From an uncultured Collinsella sp. (lineage in GTDB: Bacteria > Actinomycetota > Coriobacteriia > Coriobacteriales > Coriobacteriaceae): a DNA stretch of 10,649 nt. This document shows positions 1 through 6,200 of the stretch, one piece after another. The translations under genes were made by a program, and so were the position numbers. Where the stretch lies: NCBI GenBank assembly GCA_900549355.1, contig UROA01000069.1, positions 1 to 10,649 on the forward strand, written 5' to 3'. Under the pieces are notes generated by a model that saw nothing but the letters and a program-made list of their open reading frames with translations, was not told the DNA's origin and made no database searches. The number at the start of each line of letters is the position of its first letter. Within the stretch, counting starts at the first letter, position 1.

Positions 1-2
1 CC

Positions 3-275
3 GCCGCTCAGGCCGATTCCATCATCGCCGACGCTCAGCAGCAGGCCCTCACCATTGCCGGTGAGCAGGAGATCGTCCGACTTGCGCAGCAGCAGGCCGA
101 CGACATCCGCGATCGTGCCCAGCAGTACGAGCGCGAGACGCGTTATGCTGCCGAGGACTACGCAGAGCAGGTCTTTACGCACCTGGAGGAGAACCTCAAG
201 AGCCTGACCGGCACCGTTACCCGTTGCCGTCAGCAGCTCAACGAGGGTGCCGCCCAACAGAATGGTCAGTGGTAA
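3..275 (+). CDS. SepIVA/DivIVA-like coiled-coil protein, C-terminal part
   Basis: The frame is open from the window edge and ends at TAA 273-275, giving about 90 residues; the N-terminus lies outside the window. The visible part is almost entirely helical and rich in Ala, Gln, Glu and Arg. It has repeated units of the form IVRLAQQQADDIRDRAQQYE and ends in a stretch resembling the SepIVA C-terminus (EENLKSLTGTVTRCRQQL). SepIVA is a DivIVA-domain septum and cell-envelope factor of mycobacteria whose gene lies next to a DUF177 gene and rnc, and the same neighbourhood is seen here. By analogy it would be a cytoplasmic, membrane-associated coiled-coil scaffold. The stop overlaps the next start (TAATG), so translation of the two genes is probably coupled. 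An ATP-synthase b-like coiled coil is the main alternative name used for such proteins. Identity is moderate; that it is coding is near certain. Confidence 0.6.
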   Translation, partial: AAQADSIIADAQQQALTIAGEQEIVRLAQQQADDIRDRAQQYERETRYAAEDYAEQVFTHLEENLKSLTGTVTRCRQQLNEGAAQQNGQW

Positions 276-829
276 TGGCTGAGTTTCCGAGCGTTACCGT
301 CGATCTTTCCGAGCAGCTCGAGTTTCCTGGAGATTCGTATCCGCTGACCGGTAAGGTCGATGTCGCCACCTACACGGTGGGCGAGAAGGAGTACCAGCTT
401 CAGGACGGCATCGACTACGACGTTGTCTTTACCAACGCCGGTACCGGTGTCTTGCTCACGGGTATGGTCCGCGCACACGCCACTGGCGAGTGCGACCGTT
501 GCCTGGAGCCCGCTTCGTTTGATATTGCCGGTGAGATCGAGGAGTTCTACCTCTTTGAGGAGCCCGAGGATCCCGAGGCCTACGAGGACGGCTACGAGCT
601 CCTGGGTGAGGACCGTATCGTCGATCTGGGTGAGCCTATCAATGACGCGGTCGTCATGGACACGCCGTTTGTGGTGCTCTGCAAGCCCGATTGCCGTGGT
701 CTGTGCCCCACATGCGGTTGCAATCTCAACGTCGAGCAATGCGATTGCGCCGCCCAGGCAGAGGCAGAATGGGCCGCTGCCACGGAAAATCCATTTGCAG
801 CATTGAAGAATCTCAAGCTTGATGAGTAA
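275..829 (+). CDS. DUF177 (YceD-family) cysteine-rich protein
   Basis: This is a 184-residue protein beginning MAEFPSVTVDLSEQ. A longer reading from ATG 224 is open, but it would lie inside the upstream coiled-coil gene. ATG 275 overlaps the upstream TAA (TAATG), which suggests coupled translation and explains the lack of a good Shine-Dalgarno. The family is recognised from the central GECDRCLEP segment (C73, C76) and the C-terminal cluster LCKPDCRGLCPTCGCNLN followed by C-D-C (C136, C140, C144, C147, C149, C156, C158). Spacing of the cysteines suggests metal binding, probably zinc. DUF177/YceD proteins nearly always precede rpmF, as here, and have been linked to 23S rRNA or ribosome accumulation in plants and bacteria; the exact biochemical role is not settled. 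The region between the two Cys groups is very acidic (many Glu and Asp at about residues 85-110). Confidence 0.9.
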   Translation: MAEFPSVTVDLSEQLEFPGDSYPLTGKVDVATYTVGEKEYQLQDGIDYDVVFTNAGTGVLLTGMVRAHATGECDRCLEPASFDIAGEIEEFYLFEEPEDPEAYEDGYELLGEDRIVDLGEPINDAVVMDTPFVVLCKPDCRGLCPTCGCNLNVEQCDCAAQAEAEWAAATENPFAALKNLKLDE

Positions 830-834
830 AACTG

Positions 835-843
835 TGGTAGTAT
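835..843 (+). promoter_or_regulatory. candidate extended -10 promoter for rpmF
   Basis: TGG followed by TAGTAT (838-843) fits an extended -10 element (TGn plus a hexamer with T, A and terminal AT conserved). It lies in the 64-base gap between the DUF177 stop and rpmF. No convincing -35 hexamer sits at 16-18 bases. It would give a leader of roughly 45 bases carrying the strong rpmF ribosome binding site. It could also be chance. Confidence 0.35.
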
Positions 844-880
844 CGCTACTTGCGCGTAATCGCCACACTGGATAGTTCAT

Positions 881-888
881 AAGGAAGG
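881..888 (+). promoter_or_regulatory. ribosome binding site of rpmF
   Basis: AAGGAAGG lies 5 bases before ATG 894 and fixes the L32 start. It is one of the strongest Shine-Dalgarno matches in the window, as expected for an abundant ribosomal protein. Confidence 0.8.
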
Positions 889-893
889 TCACT

Positions 894-1073
894 ATGCCCG
901 TACCTAAACAAAAGCAGGGTCGTATCCGCACTCACACCCGTCGTTCCGCCAACATGAAGATCTCGGCTGCGGCTCAGTCCACGTGCCCCCGTTGCGGTGC
1001 TGTCAAGCTCCCGCACCACGTGTGCCCCAGCTGCGGTTTCTACAAGGACCGCGAGGTTATCGTTACCGAGTAA
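894..1073 (+). CDS. rpmF: 50S ribosomal protein L32 (bL32)
   Basis: This is a 59-residue basic protein, the usual size for bL32, which binds the large ribosomal subunit. It has the classic N-terminus MPVPKQKQGRIRTHTRRS (usual form MAVPKxKxSxxRxxxRRS), which contacts 23S rRNA. A zinc ribbon follows: CPRCG (C31, C34) and CPSCG (C44, C47). All four cysteines are present, so this is the zinc-dependent (C+) form rather than the C- form used as a zinc-starvation paralogue in some bacteria. The start is ATG 894, supported by the AAGGAAGG site. It sits directly after the DUF177 gene, the usual order, and is followed by a strong terminator hairpin. Confidence 0.97.
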   Translation: MPVPKQKQGRIRTHTRRSANMKISAAAQSTCPRCGAVKLPHHVCPSCGFYKDREVIVTE

Positions 1074-1078
1074 CGGTA
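1058..1078 (+). repeat. inverted repeat across the rpmF stop codon
   Basis: The arms are TATCGTTAC (1058-1066) and GTAACGGTA (1070-1078), with a 3-base loop CGA. Nine pairs form, one of them a T-G wobble. The right arm runs into the -10-like hexamer TATACT (1077-1082). It could be an operator, an RNA hairpin that protects the rpmF message end, or coincidence of coding sequence, since the left arm lies inside the rpmF frame. Confidence 0.4.
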
Positions 1079-1082
1079 TACT
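1077..1082 (+). promoter_or_regulatory. candidate -10 box upstream of plsX
   Basis: TATACT matches the TATAAT consensus at five of six positions and lies four bases after the rpmF stop. The best upstream partner for a -35 (TTATCG, 1057-1062) is only 14 bases away, so support is weak. A transcript started here would meet the hairpin at 1114-1143 after about 25 bases. Confidence 0.25.
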
Positions 1083-1113
1083 CTGGATGCGATGCCGTTC
1101 CAAATGGAACCAC

Positions 1114-1143
1114 AATGGCCGGCTCAATGAGTCGGCCATTTTT
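1114..1143 (+). terminator. intrinsic terminator between rpmF and plsX
   Basis: The left arm is AATGGCCGGCTC (1114-1125), the loop AAT (1126-1128) and the right arm GAGTCGGCCATT (1129-1140). That is 12 pairs with a single G-T wobble. The T run spans 1139-1143. It has the form of a Rho-independent terminator closing the DUF177-rpmF unit. It ends only five bases before the plsX Shine-Dalgarno, so it may be a partial terminator that lowers read-through into plsX. A smaller hairpin (GTTCC, loop AAAT, GGAAC; 1097-1110) lies just before it. Confidence 0.8.
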
Positions 1144-1147
1144 GTAT

Positions 1148-1153
1148 AAGGAG
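1148..1153 (+). promoter_or_regulatory. ribosome binding site deciding the plsX start
   Basis: AAGGAG lies 7 bases before ATG 1161 but only 1 base before the upstream in-frame ATG 1155. Normal spacing therefore selects ATG 1161. Confidence 0.75.
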
Positions 1154-1160
1154 CATGTAT

Positions 1161-2180
1161 ATGAGTAACGTTCGCGTTTGTGTAGACGTTGTGGGCGGAG
1201 ACGAGAAACCTCAGGTTGTTCTCGATGGTATCGAGGCTGCACTTGCCGCCGATCCCGATATCGAGGTCTTGGCAGCTGGCCCCGCCGAAATCGTCAATCC
1301 CTTTGCCGCTTCCCATGCACGTGTTGAGGCCCTTGAGGCACCTGACGTTATCGCTATGGATGACGATCCCATTCGCGCCGTGATGACCAAACGCAAGTCG
1401 TCGATCGTGCTGTCGTGTCGCGCCATCAAGAAGGGTAATGCGGACGCGTTCTTCTCTGCCGGCTCCACCGGCGCCATGACCGCCGCCGCCACCGCCTATG
1501 TGACGCCGTTTAGGTATCAGGCCGAAGGCAAGAAGCAGCCGGTGCGCCCCTGTCTGACCAATGCGCTGCCCAATCGCGCCGGCGGTCTGACGGTGCTGTG
1601 CGATATGGGCGCCAACCCCGATGTTGAGGTTGACGATATGGTACGTTTTGCCCAGATGGGTAGCGCCTATGCCCGCGTCGTCCTGGGCATCGAGTATCCC
1701 CGCGTGGGCCTGCTTGCCAACGGCACCGAGGATGAGAAGGGCTCCAACTTTACCAAGGCCTGCTTCCCGGCCATGAAAGCCGCCGTTCCCGGCTTTGTTG
1801 GTAACTGCGAGGGAACGGACATCACCTCAGGTAACTTCGATGTCGTCGTTGCCGATGGCATGTCGGGCAATATTGCGCTCAAGGCCACCGAGGGCGCTGC
1901 CAAGTTTTTACTGCAGGAGCTCAAGGGCGCCTTTATGTCTTCGCTCGGCACCAAGATTGCCGCGCTGCTCATCAAAAAGCAGATGCGCGAGATTAAAGCC
2001 AAGCTTTCGGGCGACGCCAAGGGCGGCGCGATTCTTTTGGGCCTGCGCGGCGTGGTCCTGATCGGCCATGGCGCCACCTCGGTCGAGGCTGTTAGAAACG
2101 GTACGCTCGCGGCGGCCGAAGCCGTGCGCGCCGGGCTGGTCGAGAATGTCGCCAACTCTATGGACGGTATCGTTTTATAA
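1161..2180 (+). CDS. plsX: phosphate acyltransferase PlsX
   Basis: This is a 339-residue protein, the usual PlsX size. PlsX converts acyl-ACP and phosphate to acyl-phosphate, the donor for PlsY in the first step of phospholipid synthesis. It is a soluble enzyme that associates peripherally with the membrane. Family marks in order: DVVGGDEKP near the N-terminus (residues about 9-17; the family usually has D-x-M-G-G-D, so Val replaces Met), SAGSTGA at 99-105, CDMGAN at 147-152, GLLANGTEDEKGS at about 181-193, then GNCEGTDI starting near residue 214 and VADGMSGNIALKATEG. All the glycine-rich substrate loops are present and the frame is intact. It starts at ATG 1161 by ribosome-site spacing. The downstream neighbour acpP encodes its substrate carrier, a widespread pairing. 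Confidence 0.97.
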   Translation: MSNVRVCVDVVGGDEKPQVVLDGIEAALAADPDIEVLAAGPAEIVNPFAASHARVEALEAPDVIAMDDDPIRAVMTKRKSSIVLSCRAIKKGNADAFFSAGSTGAMTAAATAYVTPFRYQAEGKKQPVRPCLTNALPNRAGGLTVLCDMGANPDVEVDDMVRFAQMGSAYARVVLGIEYPRVGLLANGTEDEKGSNFTKACFPAMKAAVPGFVGNCEGTDITSGNFDVVVADGMSGNIALKATEGAAKFLLQELKGAFMSSLGTKIAALLIKKQMREIKAKLSGDAKGGAILLGLRGVVLIGHGATSVEAVRNGTLAAAEAVRAGLVENVANSMDGIVL

Positions 2181-2227
2181 GAGCGAGTAAGAGTGCTGTT
2201 ATGTGCTTCGCGGCGCACGTCGTGGGG

Positions 2228-2233
2228 TAGAAT
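2228..2233 (+). promoter_or_regulatory. candidate -10 box for acpP-rnc-smc
   Basis: TAGAAT matches TATAAT at five of six positions in the 124-base gap between plsX and acpP. The -35 region is not convincing. Its setting (GTGGGGTAGAATC) resembles the candidate before rpmF (GTGGTAGTATC). A start point near 2240 would put the 2247-2268 palindrome at the very 5' end of the transcript. Confidence 0.35.
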
Positions 2234-2246
2234 CAGAACCGTGTCT

Positions 2247-2277
2247 TGGTACCGCCCGGGCGGTACCATTCTTTTGG
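2247..2277 (+). terminator. perfect 22-base palindrome with T-rich tail before acpP
   Basis: TGGTACCGCCC (2247-2257) is followed at once by its exact reverse complement GGGCGGTACCA (2258-2268), then TTCTTTTGG. As RNA it can form about 9 pairs around a 4-base loop, with a short interrupted T run, so it may terminate transcription after plsX. As DNA it is a fully symmetric site that a dimeric regulator could bind just downstream of the TAGAAT box. Sequence alone does not separate these roles. Confidence 0.55.
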
Positions 2278-2304
2278 TATTCATGCACTATGAGAGGAAG
2301 CGCT

Positions 2305-2547
2305 ATGGACCGCTCCGAAATCTTCGACAAGATCGCCGAGGTCGCTGCTGACGTTCTAGGCGTCGATGTTGCCGAAATTAGCGAGGAGACCACCTTTGAC
2401 GACCTCGATGCCAACTCGCTCGAGCGCCTGCAGCTGGTTACGGCTATCGAGGACGAGTTCAACCTCGAGATCGATGACGAGACCCTGCTCTCGCTCAACT
2501 CTGTCGCCGACGCCGTCGACGCTATCGAAGCTGCCAAGGAGGCCTAA
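2305..2547 (+). CDS. acpP: acyl carrier protein
   Basis: This is an 80-residue, very acidic protein, typical of bacterial type II acyl carrier protein. It carries growing acyl chains on a 4'-phosphopantetheine arm for fatty acid synthesis and donates them to PlsX. The attachment serine is S38 in LDANSLERLQL. The family usually reads D-S-L at this point, and here Asn37 replaces the Asp. The following helix (VTAIEDEFNLEIDDE) is the acidic recognition helix. An upstream reading from 2203 is open but has no carrier homology. ATG 2305 is preceded by AGAGGAAG (2293-2300, 4 bases away) and gives the family length. It sits between plsX and rnc, and the AAGGAGG near its end is the ribosome site for rnc. 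Confidence 0.95.
   Translation: MDRSEIFDKIAEVAADVLGVDVAEISEETTFDDLDANSLERLQLVTAIEDEFNLEIDDETLLSLNSVADAVDAIEAAKEA
2536..2542 (+). promoter_or_regulatory. ribosome binding site of rnc, inside the end of acpP
   Basis: AAGGAGG lies 8 bases before TTG 2551. This strong match makes the rare TTG start credible, since no ATG or GTG fits the RNase III N-terminus. Confidence 0.75.
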
Positions 2548-2550
2548 GTC

Positions 2551-3276
2551 TTGGCTTTATCCGACCGACTTACGCGCGCCCAGGAAATCCTGGGCCACGA
2601 GTTCAACAATAAGGTGCTGCTGCGCGCGGCGCTTACGCATCCCTCGGCAGTCGAGGGCCAGCCGGTTTCTGCCAGCTATGAGCGCCTTGAGTTCTTGGGC
2701 GATTCCATTTTGGGCGCTGTGGTCGCACGCTCCCTGTTTGAGTCCTATCCGGAGTTTGACGAGGGCAAGCTCACGCGCTTGAAGGTGTCGCTTGTCTCGG
2801 GCGCTACGCTGTCCGAGGTTTCTCACGAGCTGGGCATCGACGACATCATCATCTTTGGTGCCTCCGAGACCGGTACCGGTGCGCGCGGCCTGCATTCGGC
2901 CCTCGAGAACGTCTATGAGTCGCTCGTGGGCGCGCTGTACCTGGATGCCGGCTGGGACGTTGCGGCGGAGTTCATTCACCGTACGCTTAAGCCGCATTTG
3001 GCTTCCGAGCGTGCCGAGCATCCTGCGAACCCCAAGTCGTTTTTGCAGGAGTGCGTGCAAGCCGACGGTCACGAACCTCCGGCGTACAAGCTCGTTGGCT
3101 CCGAGGGCCCGGCGCATGCGCCCACCTTTACCGCTGTGGTTTTGATCGATGGTATTCGCCAGGGTCGCGGCTCCGGCTCCTCAAAGAAGGAAGCCGAGGG
3201 AGCTGCCGCGCTCGAAGCGCTCGACCGCATGGGTTACACCACCAACGGCGTGATTCTGAACAAGAAGCACGTGTAA
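2551..3276 (+). CDS. rnc: ribonuclease III
   Basis: This 241-residue endonuclease cuts double-stranded RNA, including the stems of the rRNA precursor, as a dimer that needs magnesium. The N-terminal catalytic domain (about 1-155) has the signature ERLEFLGDS at residues 44-52, with the acidic residues E47 and D51. The second acidic group reads ENVYESLVGALYLD: E123 is kept, but the position equivalent to E. coli D114 is Asn120. The C-terminal double-stranded-RNA-binding domain (about 160-231) starts NPKSFLQE and ends SKKEAEGAAALEAL. The start is TTG 2551, three bases after the acpP stop, supported by AAGGAGG. The order acpP-rnc-smc-ftsY is widely conserved in Gram-positive bacteria. Here no mutM lies between rnc and smc, as it often does in other Actinobacteria. 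Confidence 0.96.
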   Translation: MALSDRLTRAQEILGHEFNNKVLLRAALTHPSAVEGQPVSASYERLEFLGDSILGAVVARSLFESYPEFDEGKLTRLKVSLVSGATLSEVSHELGIDDIIIFGASETGTGARGLHSALENVYESLVGALYLDAGWDVAAEFIHRTLKPHLASERAEHPANPKSFLQECVQADGHEPPAYKLVGSEGPAHAPTFTAVVLIDGIRQGRGSGSSKKEAEGAAALEALDRMGYTTNGVILNKKHV

Positions 3277-3286
3277 GCGAGGAACC

Positions 3287-6200
3287 GTGTATCTCAAGTC
3301 CCTCACGCTCAAAGGGTTCAAGTCGTTTGCCGACCGCGCCCATATGACGTTTGAGCCGGGCCTGACCGTCATCGTCGGTCCAAACGGCTCGGGAAAATCG
3401 AACATCTCTGACTCGATTCTGTGGGTCCTGGGCGAGCAGAGCGCCAAGCAGCTGCGCGGCCAGGCCATGGAGGATGTCATCTTCTCGGGCTCGTCGGCGC
3501 GCAAGCCGGTGGGTGTCGCCGAGGTCACGCTGGTGCTCGATAACTCGGACCATATGTTGCCCGTCGACTTTGACGAGGTCGCCATCACCCGTCGTATGTA
3601 TCGCTCGGGCGAAAGCGAGTACCTCATCAACTCGAGTCCGTGCCGCCTGATGGACATTCAGGACATCCTGCACGATTCGGGCCTGGGCAAGGATACGCAT
3701 TCCATCATCAGCCAGGGCAAGCTCGACGCCATTTTGCAGAGCCGCCCCGAGGAGCGTCGCGCCCTCATCGAGGAGGCCGCCGGCATTTCCAAGCACAAGC
3801 GCCGCAAGGAGCGTGCGCTCAAAAAGATTAAGTCGATGGACGAGCACCTGACGCGTGCCCGCGACATCAATAAGGAAATCGCCCGTCAGCTGCGACCGCT
3901 GGAGCGTCAGGTCGATCGCGCGCGCAAGTACAAAGAGCTGTCCTCGCGCGCGAACGAGCTTACGCAGATGCTGGCTGTCGATGAGCTTCGTTCGCTGCAG
4001 TCGCAGTGGAACGACCTGGAGAGCCGCTCCAAGGAAGGTGCTGCCGAGCTGGAGCTTGCGCAGTACCGCATGAGCGAAAAGGAGCGCGAGCTCGAGAAGC
4101 TCCAGGTTATGCTTGAGGAAAAGGGCCTGTTTGTGGGCGACCTGGGCGAGCAACGCCGTCATATGCAAGATGTGGTCGGCCGCATTAACTCCGACATGCG
4201 CCTGCTCGAGGAAAAGGGCCACAACATGGTGTCGCGCCTGTCTGACATGCGCGGTCAGATTTCGAGCTCCGAGCATCAGCGTCGTCGCGTGGTCGAGGAG
4301 CTCGAGGACGCGCGTGCGCAGCTTGAGGAAGTGACCGGTGCGCATATGCAAGCCCAGGAGGACGTTGACGCCGCTGGTCCTGCCGCCGCTGAGCTCCACG
4401 AGCGGCGCGTGGCGCTCGACAATCAGATTTCGCAGCTTACGCGCGAGCAGCGCGATGTGCAGCGCGTGGCCGATAACGCCGCGCTCGAGCTCGCCAAGGT
4501 GAAGGACTCACTGAGCAACGCCGAGGTCGAGGACAACATGTATGCCTCGCGCCTGGAGCAGATCGATGAACAGCTCGAGGAGGTCACGGCCTCGCTCGAG
4601 AGCCGTCGCGACCGCGCCGAGGAGCTTGAGGGCGCTCTTGAGGAGGCGCGCCAGGCCCAGGTCGATGCGCGTGAGGCCGCCGAGGTCGCCCGTGCGGCCC
4701 TGAAGGACTTGCGTGCCCGCGAGAGCGAGGCGCGCAACAAGCTGTCCGAGGTGCGCTCGGAGCTTGCCAGCCAAAAGAAGCTTGATGCCCGCATGGCCGA
4801 CAGCTCGCCGCTCGTGAGCCGTCTGGTGGGTGCGCTGGGCGACGATGTCTCGGGTCGTCTGGGCGACGTGCTCGAGGCCCCACGCGAGCTTGAGGGCCTG
4901 GTGGAGCAGCTGCTTGCCGGCGATATCGATGCGCTGCTGTTTGATGACGCCGCCACGCTTGAGCGTGCCGGTCGTGCGGCTTTGGACCAAAAGAAGGCTT
5001 CGGGCGAGGCGCTGTTGGTGGCGCGTGGCGTGAGCGGCTCTACCGCCGCTGAGGGCGCTGCCGGTACCCGTCTGGTTGATCGTCTGTCCGTGCGCGCAGG
5101 CTATGGTCCCGTCGTTGAGGCGCTGCTCGGCGGTTATTACGTCGTGGACGATCTTTCTGCCGCGCTGGCTGCGCCTGTCGTTGACGGTGTGACCTATGTG
5201 ACTCCCGATGGCGCCCGCGTAAGCTGTGGCGGCCTGGTGCGTGTGGGCCTCGATGCCGGCGAGGCGTCGGGTGCTCTGGAGCGTAAGCGTCGCATTCGCG
5301 AGCTGGAGGGGCTTGAGCCCGATCTGGCTGCCGTGTTTGAGCATGTGTCGGATCAGGTCGTCGAGGCCAATGCGGCCGTTGAGGAATCGCGTGCCGCTGA
5401 GGGCGATGCCGCCGGCGAGATCGCCCGTCTTGAGGGCGAGCGCCGCTCGCTGCTCTCCGAGATCGGCCGCTTGGAGCAAAGCGCCAACAATGCCGAGGTC
5501 GAGCGCGTGCGCATCTCCAAGCGCCGCGAGCAGGCCTCCGAAGCCGTTCGCGCTGCGCGCCCGCGCGTTGACGAGCTCACCCGTTCGCGTGACGAGGCTC
5601 GCGCGCAGGCAAGCAATTTGGGGTTGCAGATTGCCGAGGCCAACGACGAACTCGACCGCGTTCGCCGTGACGATTCCGAGGCTGCCGGCAAGCTCGCCGA
5701 CGCCAAGGTTCGCCTAGCCCAGACGAGCGAACGCCTGCGTTCGCTGAAGGGCCGCGTGCCCGACCTGGAGCATCGTCTTGAGGGCATCGACCGTCGTATC
5801 CGCGGAACACGCCAGGCCTCGCGCTCGCTCGAGCTGCTGCGCCTGCGCGTCGACCCCATGCACGAGCGCTATTCGGCCCTGCTGGAGCGTGCCTCGGATT
5901 GGGCTGCGCGTCTGCGTGACCAGGCTTCGCTCGAGGAGGCGGACTCCGCTTCGCTCAAGAAGACCATCGAGGATGCCAAGGCAGAGGTTGCCCGCGCTAA
6001 GGAGCGAGTCGATACCGCTTCCGCCACGCAAAACGAGTTCAAGGTCGCGCGTGGTAAGCTCGAGGTGCAGGTAGAGGCCGCCATTAAGGCCATTACCGCC
6101 GATGGCACCACGGTACTCGAGGAAGCGCTCATGCTTCCGGCGCCCACGGACCGCGATGCCGCCGAGCGCGAACTCAACCAGCTTGTGCGCCAGATCAACA

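Noticed and set aside
224..274. Longer DUF177 protein starting at ATG 224
   Set aside because: The added 17 residues lie wholly within the upstream coiled-coil gene and do not look like the family; ATG 275 in TAATG gives the usual N-terminus.
2241..2277. T-box riboswitch before acpP, because GGTACCGC resembles the T-box core
   Set aside because: The gap is too short for a T-box specifier stem, the flanking T-box bases are lacking, and acpP is not a typical T-box target. The match comes from the palindrome.
2203..2304. Longer acyl carrier protein starting at ATG 2203 or ATG 2290
   Set aside because: The extension covers the palindrome and candidate promoter, and the result would exceed normal ACP length. 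ATG 2305 has its own ribosome site.
3128..4399. A 423-codon open frame on the - strand over rnc and smc
   Set aside because: It overlaps unmistakable RNase III and SMC head and coil sequence; no motifs or ribosome site support it. Same base-composition effect. The same holds for the - strand frames at 4508-5479 and 5714-6784.
4800..5250. Possible foreign insertion in smc (Gly/Ala-rich break in the coiled coil)
   Set aside because: Its position, about 150-residue length and glycine pattern match the normal SMC hinge domain.
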